The notes below the pieces were generated by a model. It was not told where the DNA came from. It saw nothing but the letters and a program-made list of their open reading frames with translations, and made no database searches. A program made the position numbers and the translations under genes. Positions 23,681 to 34,331 of a DNA stretch of 64,000 nt are shown here, in pieces. The DNA lies in assembly GCA_006538405.1 (NCBI GenBank), contig BJKQ01000005.1, positions 372,001-436,000 on the forward strand. Direction: 5' to 3'. This stretch comes from Hansfordia pulvinata (taxonomy: Eukaryota > Ascomycota > Sordariomycetes > Xylariales). How positions within the stretch are numbered: the stretch's first letter is position 1; each line of letters opens with the position of its first letter.

Positions 23681-24772
23681 ATGCCTGGAGGCGTGTGCGC
23701 GGTCCTCGACTACGACCCGGACCTGATGGCCGAGTATGTGTCTGAGATGGCCATGCGCGTCATTGTTCCCGACATGCCGGTTACCAACGCCTTTAGGAAG
23801 TTTGTTGCCCAAATTCTGACTTCGACCCGTTTGCCAAAGACCACGATCCTCCTGGGTATGAACTACCTGGCTAAGAGGGTCAATATGCTCAACGCCCACT
23901 GCTCTTTCAAGGCTCAAGAAGGCCAGGCATGGCGCATGCTCACGGTCGCGCTGCTTCTCGGAAGCAAATTTTTGGATGACAACACCTTCCAAAACCGCTC
24001 CTGGTCCGAAGTCAGCGGTATCCCAGTTTCGGAGCTCAACAGCATGGAAAACGACTGGCTCAGGCACATCTCTTGGTGCTTGTACGTCAATCTGGACCAC
24101 AGCCACGACTTCAACGCTTGGCTCAAGAGCTGGCAAGAGTGGCAGCAGATTAGGAAGAGGCAGACACTCGAAGCACAGCAGCAGAAGGCCCAGGCCATGG
24201 CCCGACAGCCTCTGGCTCCTATTGTCACGTCCATGCGCAATGAACCTGCTAGGCAGCATCACCCCATGGTTTTCGACGGTTGCACCCACGAAGAGATCGC
24301 CGAGCACGAACGGGAGCGGTACGAACGAAACGCAAAGTTCTCTTCGGCCCTCGCAGCCAAGGGTGGCTACCGATCCCGTGAAGGGTCGTGGCACAGCCAG
24401 CACCAGCAGTCTTGGCAACAGTCTGCCCCAATCACGCCGCCGGACTCGGGCTATGGCACTCCTGAGCATCATCTCAACTCTGCAGCCTCGTGCGGTTCGC
24501 GCTTCGACGATTGGTTCTCCAACATGTCTGAGAAATACCAGAAGGGTTATCACGCTCCGCACAGTCAACCCGCTTACGGTGCGCCCCGGCCCTGGAACAC
24601 CTATTTTCATGGCCCGGAACCAAGCCCGGCATCCTGGGAGTGGGACGCCCACGCCAATTCTCATGCGCCCGATTGTCCGTGCGGCAATTGCATGAGTCAG
24701 ATGCATCGCTTCAGGAATGCTTCTTCTTTTTACGCTCCCCAGTATCAAGGAGGTCGACCCGTGGTCATCTAA
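23681..24772 (+). CDS. Clg1-type cyclin (Pho85-cyclin-like)
   Basis: A single exon of 363 residues with ATG at 23681 in good context (AAAG-ATG). A cyclin-box region spans roughly residues 35-165: VTNAFRKFVAQILTSTRLPKT, GMNYLAKRVNML, WRMLTVALLLGSKFLDDN, then NRSWSEVSGIPVSELNSMEN and WLRHISWCLYVNL. This pattern fits the PCL/Clg1 group, whose yeast member partners the kinase Pho85; the partner here is inferred. The C-terminal half is Gln/His/Pro-rich and low in complexity, ending with a short Cys cluster (CPCGNC, about residue 340) and the sequence GGRPVVI. It stands alone, flanked by a long pyrimidine-rich upstream region. Confidence 0.88.
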   Translation: MPGGVCAVLDYDPDLMAEYVSEMAMRVIVPDMPVTNAFRKFVAQILTSTRLPKTTILLGMNYLAKRVNMLNAHCSFKAQEGQAWRMLTVALLLGSKFLDDNTFQNRSWSEVSGIPVSELNSMENDWLRHISWCLYVNLDHSHDFNAWLKSWQEWQQIRKRQTLEAQQQKAQAMARQPLAPIVTSMRNEPARQHHPMVFDGCTHEEIAEHERERYERNAKFSSALAAKGGYRSREGSWHSQHQQSWQQSAPITPPDSGYGTPEHHLNSAASCGSRFDDWFSNMSEKYQKGYHAPHSQPAYGAPRPWNTYFHGPEPSPASWEWDAHANSHAPDCPCGNCMSQMHRFRNASSFYAPQYQGGRPVVI

Positions 24773-26726
24773 ACCGGCTGACTCTTCAGTCGATTTAGCC
24801 CGACCCTGAGGCTCGCATCACGCTCTACGCGCTGGCCATTTGCGCCTCTTTTTCATTTTTCACGTTTCGGTTCAATTTCGTTTCAGATACCCCAGCATGC
24901 ATACGCACGTCGATGGCGCCATCTCGAAGCCTGCGCAAGACAAGCTTTCAGACTCGGGGCGGATGCAGTCCGGTCAATGCCGCCAATGCATCCCCCCCGT
25001 ATCGACCTGCTACGCATACTACTCATTTTTCTTTTCACGGCGTTTATATCATTCTCGGAGTTTCTCGGCTCGGGGTGGAAGGGGATTTCACTTGTCATAG
25101 ATACAGTTTGTGCCCGTCGCGTTCGACACTTCCGCGAGCACCAACGATACAGCTCGGTTTTCTACTTCCATTCTGGCGTCAAAAAATACGGGAACACCTA
25201 CCTACAATCATTGGTCGCCACTCAACGGACTTCAGCAGCCTCGACATCTATCGGGCTCATCGAGGCGCCGAGTTCTTTGCACCCTAGACGACCAAACACC
25301 AGTCGGTACCGCGACACTGCCCACAGTGGTTTCAGCATCTCCTGGGATATACGAATTACGTTTCCTACTTCACGATTACTTCACGCCGGCACGAACACCT
25401 ATAACCAGCAAGCTGCGTCCTTGGCTGACGCTTTATACTCTCTTCATACTCAGTCCCACAACCCAAACAAAGCCTTTGTCCCATTTTCGAAATTGTCTTC
25501 GCGTACAGCGACCAGCAAGCAATTCGGGCGGGCAGTGCACTATTGGGGAAGTGACTCGAAAAGAAACGAAGCCGTCAGCCCAATCCAGAGGATCATGGTT
25601 ATGCCCATTCACTTTGTTTTCTCGCGGACGGTAGTGGATCTTTAATATTGTTTTTCCCGGTCGCATTCTCTTCATGTACCTCGCAAAAAGGTTGGCAGCA
25701 AAGTGTGGCTGCGATTGCATTTTCCATTCATGACGGCATGAGGAGGCGGGGTTACTTTCACAGTGTAAAGGGGGCGGTTGGTGTTCTGCTTTACTGGCAT
25801 TCAGGGGTTGGAAGGTTGTTTTCTCAGTTGCCTGGTTGAAGCTATTTCGATATTGGATTCTCTGTTGGTGCGTCGAGCACCTCCATCCTAAAAGCAAGCA
25901 TTCAAACTCAATAAAAACCAAACCCCCACGAGCTTAGACTCGAAACCCCAAGCTATCAGCGAGCTGCGATGAGATCGATAAGTGATGGATGAACGAAGTC
26001 TGCGCGTCCAGCGAGTATTCACGCTACCTCAAGAGAACTTCCACACAGAGAACTTGCAGACTGCTGGAGCTGGAGGCTGCTTCGTGCGTTCTGGCAACAC
26101 ATTCCAGGCTGATCGACTTGCGCCGCGACCTATTCTGATTGCCTTAATGCGAACCCAACAGGGACTAAGCCAGGAGGGCCTTTGCTGGTTTCCCTCCGTT
26201 GCGAAGCAGGATGGTGGCATTGGTCGCCGAGGCATCCGCCCGTCGTGCTCATCGAGACTGGAAGAGATGCAGGTAGGCCATCGACGAGTGCTAACATGGA
26301 ACGCTCTCTTTAGCGGCTGGTCACGGCAGCATTCAAGGTTTTGGGAGCTTGCGCGGACTGGTCTGCGCCGCCAAACTCATCGAGGTGAATGCATGGCTGG
26401 CTCTCTACGAGTACGAGTACTCTCGCTGCTAACGGTCAGATGAGCGCGACTGCGAGCTGACCTAGTCATGATGACGTCTACAAGCTGCCTAAGGAACCCG
26501 ACTGGAAGGCATTGACGAGTCAGTGAAGACGGGATGGGCGCTGGGCCATGATACTTATCTATATCCAGGGCCCGCCTGCATCTTCTTCTGGTACTCGAAG
26601 TCTCGAGTGCCGTGTCGGGACCACTTCACCTGTTTTTCTCCCCTCTTCCCTCTCACATCTCCCCATCGCAAGCCGGACGGCGCAGTCTCTGACCTCACGA
26701 TAACGAAACGACAAAGGGCCGCAGCC
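24773..26726. other. Intergenic; 3' UTR of the cyclin gene and flank of the 70-aa gene
   Basis: Two overlapping open frames occupy 24977-25645, but neither shows domain-like sequence and they exclude each other, so I do not call them. Two overlapping TACGAGTA copies occur at 26404-26417. The segment 26600-26726 is pyrimidine-rich and probably contains the promoter and leader of the next gene. Confidence 0.45.
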
Positions 26727-27050
26727 ATGCCATCCGGGTCGCCCAACGCCGCCGAGAAATTCATGGCAGGCATCCAGCAGACGCGCGCGCCTGCAGACAG
26801 TAAGTGCACCGCCGGAGCCTACTCTCTGCCGCCGAGGGCCCGCGCCCGTTTCCACGCACGAGACCCTTGTTGGCTAATAACTGCATGGGACCAACCCCCG
26901 TGCGTCACAGCCTTGAGCAACGCCACGGCCAACAACCCCTCACACAAGCCGGCAGGCGATAACCCCAAGCTCGGCGGCGTGTTCCCGGCCAGCGGGGTGG
27001 CCAAGGGCGACACTGAGGCCTCGCGCTACACCGGCAAGAAGATGGGTTGA
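26727..27050 (+). CDS. Small two-exon protein of 70 residues, unknown function
   Basis: Exon 1 (26727-26799) and exon 2 (26911-27050) join across a 111-bp intron with a GTAAGT donor and a CACAG acceptor, keeping frame exactly. The predicted protein begins MPSGSPNAAEKFMAGIQQTR and ends with RYTGKKMG. It is Ala/Asn/Gly/Lys-rich, has no hydrophobic segment or cysteine, and looks disordered, like small fungal stress or conidiation proteins, but I do not recognise a named family. Support comes from the near-consensus splice sites, the in-frame join, and regular codon usage compared with the surrounding sequence. Confidence 0.7.
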   Translation: MPSGSPNAAEKFMAGIQQTRAPADSKCTAGAYSLPPRARARFHARDPCWLITAWDQPPCVTALSNATANNPSHKPAGDNPKLGGVFPASGVAKGDTEASRYTGKKMG

Positions 27051-30000
27051 CACGAGCGGTGCGTGGGGGAGCTGGCGGCCGATTACAGCTTCTGGCTAAC
27101 GGCACGGCCCCCACCCGAGACGGCGGTTTGATCCCGCAGACGCTGCCGAGGAGACATGGATAGTTAGCGAGGCAGTGTTAGGCGGTGGCAGCTGGGTCTG
27201 CAACGGGAACACCTTCGGGCCGGCGTGGATGTATGTGTACCGCCACTGGGAGGTGCCTGTAGCTGGTGGAATGCACGGTTTCTGCCAGGACGCCGGGGTA
27301 TCGACATCAACGAACACATCGTCCCATCTCCCTGGCCCCTACGTGAGACTACCATGTGACCAGGCTGTCCAGTGACCGGGACAGCTTTGCGCGTTGCCGG
27401 CGACGTGGCACAGGTCATGTGAACCAAGTGCGCAATAACGAAACGAGACCGGGAAACACTGACGAGACTTGCGTGGGCATAACGTGCTATCAAGAGCTGC
27501 ACCTGAAGGGAACGGTTGCCTCCAAAGGGTTGTATCTCGAAGGAGCTCAGGAACCCCAGCGCCCCTGGAAGATCGGACGAACGACTGCAATCATGCCGAA
27601 CCAGGCTTTCCCGCTCGAAGCAAGCAGCCTGGATTACGTACTCGGCATTTCCTGTCGAGAGTATCTTCGCAAATGGCAAGGGAACCTCCCCGCGGATGAT
27701 ATGTGTGTACAGTCCAGAATCTGCACTTGGTCTTTTCTAGACAGGATCGTTTCCAAACGATTGAGTTTCTAGAGGGAAACTGGGTAGCTTCTCGCTTGAG
27801 GTTAAACGAGCTATATATATCGGACCTTTGACCCCGAGCGAGGCGGGTCCCAGCTACCAAAGTGACCGTTATCCGGTCGTTTGTGAACCGAGAAGAGGCA
27901 CTCGAGCGATCATGTCATCTCCGACACGAGACTTTCAGGCTACCAGTGCGTGGAGAGCGTTCGTTGAGCTCTGGCCTATCGTCCCGCGGGCTCCTTGCAT
28001 CTTCCGATCGCTTCACACTCGGTCTGGCATAGAATAATCTTTCATCGTGGCCCTCAATTCAAGGTACATTCCCCTTTCACAGTCGTCGTCGTTGACATAT
28101 GTTCTGGAATGGCTTGCGACCTCACCTCGGCGGAGAAATTGTCCGACCTCGAAGCCCTCGCGGTTTGGCTGGTGCTGCCCTTCCAATGATGATTGGTAGG
28201 TCCCGGGAGAGCGAGTCTTGCATTTGGATGCGCTTGGAAGCGGTGGGCTGTGCAGATGGGGGCGGAAGTTGATGAACGAGGAGACATTGCTTCCAGTCTG
28301 GCTGATGGGTGGTATTTGTATCTTTGGAAACTACTGGGCCGTGAATCAACTATCCCCGTTTATCAAGAAAGAGGAAGACTTGAAAGTGGGATGGTTGGTA
28401 GAAACTGGTCTTCGCCTCGAGAAAGGATGAGGCTTTCGGGCGACCACGTCCGAGAGATGAAGATATTGTCAGCATTCAGCAACCTAGTCGACTGCCCATG
28501 GGAAGGGGTTCACCCGAGGCTCTATCACTAAGAAAGGCGAGAGAAAGGCGTGGGGTTGTGCTCATCCCTCTGCTTCCGCCACAACGCCAAACTGACGACA
28601 GTTGGGAAATGGAAAACACATGAATGAGCAAGTCTTCCGAACCTGGACTTTGTCCACCAGACAAGCACTGTATAAGTGTGCTGGAGCTCCCGAATGATAG
28701 TCATGACAGATGGAATGCAGGGTCTTCTAGCCTACTGGGTAGACCCTCTGACATCGACTGTCACGATAGGCTTCTACACTCCGAGGCTCATGCAGAGCGT
28801 CTATATCTGATTTACGGGCGGAGGGACAAGGGGATGCGCACAGGGTTGGTCCGCGGCATGATGCTGTGATAGTTTGGTTCATGACGAAGCCTGAAAGAGG
28901 ATCGAAGCAAAGGTGGGCGACTGGACCGTGGATAGAGCCTTGGGGCCTAGAGCTATTTCGATACTCAAGGCGTGGCCCTCGCCTGTAAGCCCAGGGCAAA
29001 CCCTTTCATAGGCGCTGTCATGACACATCCGATGGGCCAGGAAGATCAAGAAGTGGAAGTTGTCCTGTACATCTACGTAGCAGGCCAGTCCCAGGGCACT
29101 GACTTAGGTAGGTAGGTTCATACTGCGCCAGTGACACGCAATGGATCCCAACGATCGCAGGTCCCGCCTGAGGATGGAATGGAGGTATCTCGTAGGTCCA
29201 GCTGGGCACATCTGGAGCAGATGTGGTACCTTGCGCAGCCACGGCAGGGTTTGCCCAATTGGGAATGGCTCTGAGCCTCTTCTCCCCCAGCACCACAATG
29301 GAGGACCCTGAAATCCGAGTCTGCGCTACTTCCAGGTAGGTGCAAATTGACAGGCTCGGGACGTACCCAACAGCTCTTCCTGTTGGGGGATATCCAGGGC
29401 TGACCGGGTACCTGCCTACCCGAAAATACCTTGCATACCGCGGTCGCCATGCAACTTCGTAGGTAGCGAGCCCACCGGCAATACTCCCGTGGACTCGACT
29501 GAGGCCACATTGTACTCACCAGTACTCGTATCTCCGTGCGGACCCTCTGGATGCCCCCCTTTTGCCTGTCGCGTGTTGCTGCATCCTATGGATCGAGTTG
29601 CACTGCGAATTATATTGCAACCCGGCCACCGAGTCGCACTGCAGCGCCGCGCCGTCCGCCAATTGACATGTAGACGCCTAGGTGCGTGACGAGGCAGGTA
29701 CTTGGATTGCAGAAGCGAGTTTTGGTTTTGCAGAAGTGAAGAAAAGGTCGAGGCAAAACGGCTCGGTGCGGTCGATCCTTCTGCTTGAGTTGAGGCTTTC
29801 CACGCATCTGCTCTTGCCTGTGTTGTCGTGCATGCCTGGATTTTTGGAACCCCTCGTATCAGCTGGGAAGGAAGTAGCAGCCAGCCAGCCGTTTACTGTC
29901 CAAGGTAATTATAGAGGTATGAATGTAAGAGGTAGGTAGGCAACCGGCCCTTGCCTGAAATGCCGGTCTTTCGGGCTGTGACTTTTTTTCCCCTTCCCCC

Positions 30001-30203
30001 TTGGGCCCTCAGGCTCGTACCTGCCTGACCTTGCGTTACGGAGACCTCTCCCTCCATAGTCGCAGCTGCTGACTGCCCCTTCGCCTCCACCACTTTTCCT
30101 GCTCTCGCTTCCTGCTTCTGCCCCCTCCCCCTTCCCTCCTCCACCCATCTCCGACTGCCCTTCTTCCGCCGTTCCCATCACCACCGCTGCCGCATCCCGC
30201 ACA
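27051..30203. other. Intergenic, no supportable gene
   Basis: About 3.1 kb with only short overlapping frames. One TACTCGTA is at 29523-29530. The last 230 bases before BFR1 are pyrimidine-rich and likely its promoter and leader. Confidence 0.5.
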
Positions 30204-31811
30204 ATGGCTGCTGCTACCGCCACCGAGCCTGCCACCGCCGCTCCGGGCGAGTCCAAGGCGCCCCAGAAGCCCCAGAAGCCCAATGTCGACCTCTTCAATG
30301 AGCAGTTGGCCAAGGCCGAGAAGGCCTACCAGGAGTCTTTTGCACGCTACGTATGCCCGCCCGCCTACCCACCTCACTTACCCCCTCCTCCCCTCGCCTG
30401 TCATGTCGCCTCGTCGAACTCCAAACTGACGCGCACCTGCCCCTCTCATAGAATGCCATCAAGGCCAAGTGCGACCTCGCCACCCCCAACAAGAATAAGG
30501 AAGCCCAGACCCCCTCCCAAAAGCGCCGCGCCGAGCTCATCGCCCGCGCCAATGAGATCCGCAACAAGCAGGGCGCCGGCAAGAACGCCCGCACCACCAA
30601 GATGGACCAGCTCAAGCGCCTGGACGAGCAGATGCGCTCCCGCATCGCCGAGCAGAAGAGCGCCCGCGGGAAGGTCCCCTTCAAAAGCGTCGAAGACGTC
30701 GACCGCCAGATCGAGGCCCTCGACAAGCAGGTCAACGGCGGCATGATGAAGCTTGTCGACGAGAAGAAGGCCCTCGCCGAGATCTCCAGCCTCCGCAAGC
30801 AGCGCAAGAACTTTGCCGGCTTCGACTCTTCCCAGCAGGGCATCGATGAGCTCAAGGCCAAGATCAAGGAGCTCAAGGATAGCATGGACGACCCCGAGTC
30901 CCGCGCCCTTAGTGAGGAGTACTCCAAGATCCAGGGCGAGCTCGACTCCCTTAAGGCCGAGCAGGACGAGGCCTTCAAGAACCTCAACTCGCTGCGCGAC
31001 GAGCGCACCAAGCTCCAGGCTGAGCAGCAAGAAAAGTTCCTCGCTGTCCGCAAGATCAAGGACGAATACTACCAGGCCAAGAAGGCCAACGCCGAGTACG
31101 AGCGCACCGCCCGCGAGAAGATCCGTGAGCGCCAGAAGGCCGAGCGCGAGCGCTTCGACAAGGAGAAGAAGAAGGAACGCGCCCAGAAGATGCTCGAGGA
31201 AGCCAGCGACCCTGCTTACCTCGAGGAGATCCGCCGTGGCAACAGCCTTCTCCGCTTCTTCGACCCCTCCACCGCCCCCAGCGAGAAGGCTCCTCTTCTC
31301 GCCAGCAGCGGCCTCACTGCGGAGCCCTCTCGCAAGGTCGACGACTCGGGCCTCAAGGGAACCAAGGTGCTGAGCAAGAAGGACCGCGACGACGACTACC
31401 TGCCCGCTGTGAAGAAGGGCAAGAAGGGCAAGAAGACCACCACCTCCGAGAAGGGATACAACTGCCCTCCCTCGGTCATCGATGACTGCGCCTTCATGAA
31501 CATTGATCCTCCCATGAGCGCCACCGATGTTCCCGCCACCATTGAGAAGGTCAAGGCCAAGCTTGAGCACTGGAAGAGCGACCAGCAAGCGCAGACCCAG
31601 CGCGTAAGTATTCCCCCATCATCCCTTCCCGCAGCGAGCCGCGCAGAACCCCGGCACCCCAGGAACTTTGGCTGACCCCCCTCCGCAGAACGTGGACAAA
31701 GCCAAGAAGGAGATTGAGAAGATTGAGGCCGAGGAGGCCGCTGAGGGTGACGACAAGGTTGCTTCCGCCACGACAGAACTGAAAGAGACTTCGCTGGAAG
31801 GCAAGGAATAG
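30204..31811 (+). CDS. BFR1: Nuclear segregation / polysome-associated protein Bfr1
   Basis: Three exons, 30204-30350, 30452-31603 and 31689-31811, encode 473 residues; introns are 101 and 85 bp with GTATGC and GTAAGT donors. The body (about residues 20-300) is an almost continuous charged coiled coil. Recognisable family stretches include KMDQLKRLDEQMRSRI, FKSVEDVDRQIEALDKQV, EKKALAEISSLRKQRKNF and IKDEYYQAKKANAEYERTA. The C-terminal half has KGYNCPPSVIDDCAFMNIDPP and a second short coil across exon 3. Yeast Bfr1 associates with mRNP complexes at the endoplasmic reticulum and affects secretion and chromosome segregation; the same role is inferred here. The gene is convergent with the next gene downstream. 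Confidence 0.93.
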
Positions 31812-33433
31812 AGCCCCGTCTCCTCACCAGTACCTCTCCCCGACGCACCTGCTTCCAGCCTCGAGAATGGGTGCTCCGACTGCAGAACTCCAACGATGCC
31901 ACTAGCGGCACTGCCGCCTTCGATTGTGCCGTCCGAAGGCGCTGGCGCAGATGTTGAGGCAACGAAAGATTTACAGGCGGAAGATCCACGTCTACTAGGC
32001 AACGACTTGTGCTGATTCTTGTTGGGGAAGGCCTTCCCCCCCCCCCCCCCCTCTTCGGAAATATATCGCCCACGGCAAATCGTGAGACGAATCTGGTCTG
32101 GGTTACTACCGACCCTTGGCATCAGCGAGGCATCCTGGCCCTTCGAACTGCAACTAGAAGACCTAACTTCCCTATGTTTTCAGCAACGTCTTGTGCGATT
32201 TACAATGATGAGAAAAAGAGCGAGGGTTTAGAAAAAGTACCGGATTGCCAGTGGAATGGGCGGTAGGGCAGGACTAGCCAGGAATCAAAACCAGGTAGTA
32301 ATATATACAGCGAGAACATTAAACAGTTAAGTTCGCGATCTGTATCCGCGTTACCGTTGACGGATCGCTCTGTCCGCCGACCTTCAACCGACGCATACAT
32401 CAAGGACGGACGACGATATCGCAGCTTCTACACAGCACAAACCTCGTCTATACTTTCGAGGCGCTCGTGTTTTCACAGGAAGATTGACTGATCTGTATCT
32501 GCAGCACAGAGCGGATATTTCGACTTAGGCTCCTGTTTTGGAGTATTTGAATGATTATGGTATTCTTTTTTTGTCAGTTTTGAGTCTTAAGTGGGCTTAC
32601 AACATGGTGTCAGTAGACTCCATATTGCCAGTGAGACAACATGCCGCACGCTTGCTCGTCACGCAACAGCCGTCTCACCCACATATTACCTTCTAGATCC
32701 TGAGCTTTTTGAGGCAGGGATGTTTGTGTAGATCTCGGAACATCAGGAAGGATGAGGTTGTAGGTGGGTCGACTTCAAGGGGCTATCCAGAGCCGACATT
32801 TCCAAACCATTACCCTCCACGAGTCTACAAACGGCCAGCGGTCTCCTCAAATCGACCCTTCTCCCTGAGGGTCAATGTCTGCCAGAAAAGCAAGTGCCTA
32901 GCCTGCCCGAGCAGCGGAGTATTTCGTCCGCCTCCTTCTCGCGAGGAAAGTTGATACTGTCACGTTGCACTGCCGCACCTGGGCTGTATTTCAAACCGGT
33001 TGGGGATGGTCAATTCCCCTGTGCGTATGATGCCTGTTAGAGAACATTGAAAATGTGACCCGCCAGATGATTAGTCGAGGAGAAAAAGAAAGCAGATGAC
33101 TTTGTCACATCGCTATGCAAGAAACAAACCCCGTTGTTTTCCTTCAAGTAGTCGCGATGGCCCCGTCCCGCAAGGGCAAAGTCAATGTCGATTATTGGTT
33201 GGACGCCGAGGAGATGGGTGAATGTGGGATAAGGAGACGTTTTTGTCGTTAAATCATAAAGACGCCGTTTTTCGAGTCTGGATTCGAGAGGCGATACGCA
33301 AGTTCGTGCAAGGTCGAGCAGTCTTAGGGTGCGTTCTGACGTGAGGTGAAACAATTTTTACAAAGCTGGGGCCAAAACACACGCCGAACAAGATACTCAG
33401 GGTCCAGCCTGGAAAAAATCGACTGCGTGGCCC
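31812..33433. other. Convergent intergenic region
   Basis: 1.6 kb between the 3' ends of BFR1 (plus) and the following minus-strand gene, so both 3' UTRs fall here. It holds a C run of 15 at 32037-32051. It is AT-richer from about 32.2 to 33.4 kb. No gene is supportable. Confidence 0.5.
32037..32051. repeat. Homopolymer run of 15 C
   Basis: An uninterrupted cytosine run about 225 bp after the BFR1 stop codon. Confidence 0.9.
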
Positions 33434-34331
33434 CTATGAATAGTTGTAGAAACTCTGAGGGGGTGCGGTGGGTGTACGGTGGTGTCCGTGTCCACTTCGG
33501 CGGCTGCTTCGGTGCGGAGCGGTGACCATGGGATGGTGCTCCACCATGGGCGGCGCTATCCTCTCCATGGGGTGGTGTGGTGGCGGCGTTCTCCGGGGGA
33601 GATAGTTTCCGCGCTGTCGTTCTCTCTCATATTGGCTGTCGGGATCCAGTGATGCCGTCTGGCGCCTGCTGCCTTTCCTCGCAACGGTCGGGGCAGCCAA
33701 AGGTGGTTCCTTGACGGCCGGGTCGTCGTCGTCTGGCAGAGACACGTCGACGAGGCTGTAGAAGTATTCGAGAACTTCTGGATAGCGCTGCACACTTGAG
33801 CGCCAGTCTTCGTCGATGCCTCGTTTCAGATTGCTCTGAGCTTGAGCAATCTCGTTGGGGTGGGGCGGTGCGTTGTAGTAGTGATACGCATGTGCCGTCA
33901 AGCGTTCGAGATGGCCGTTGTGTGTTGTTTTACGCCGCTCGGTGAGCTGTCTGAAGTATTCCAGGATGTAGTCCTGGGCATGCTCTCGAACCCATGTTCT
34001 GACCGATGGTGAGCGGGGCTGATCACGCAAGAAAAGGGCGGACAGCGGGAGCGAGGCCGGGCATGACGTATGGGGGGATCTAGGAGTCTTACCGTATTGC
34101 GGTATACTGTTGCTGCATGATACGAGCCTCTGCCTGGCGCACGGCAGTCTCGAGACCTTTGGCCTCGCAGTCACAGGCCCGGTTGGCCGGGGCACGGCAT
34201 AAAGCACAGTCCGGGTCCATCCTGATGACGGACTTGCGGCGGGGTATGGGGTCCCTGGTATACATCTTAGCGGCGGCGGCGAGCCGGAGGGCAAGGAAAA
34301 GCAGGGCGGCCGAGAAATAAATGGAGTACAT
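33434..34331 (-). CDS. Uncharacterised fungal protein with N-terminal Cys cluster
   Basis: Two exons, 34331-34093 and 33998-33434, joined across a 94-bp intron (GTAAGA donor, GTCAG acceptor), encode 267 residues. Conserved-looking parts are MDPDCALCRAPANRACDCEA (a CxxC plus CxC cluster, possible metal site) and, after the splice, TWVREHAQDYILEYFRQL, NLKRGIDEDWRSSVQRYPEV and LEYFYSLVDVSLPDDDDP. The C-terminus is Pro/His/Arg-rich. I have the impression of a family confined to filamentous ascomycetes and know no function. The chosen ATG gives a hydrophobic leader (SAALLFLALRLAAAA); an internal ATG at 34265 (MYTRDP) would give 245 residues without it and is a realistic alternative. Confidence 0.72.

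Noticed and set aside
24977..25645. Two overlapping frames of 222 and 174 residues after the cyclin gene
   Set aside because: They exclude each other, show no domain, and lie where the cyclin 3' UTR is expected.
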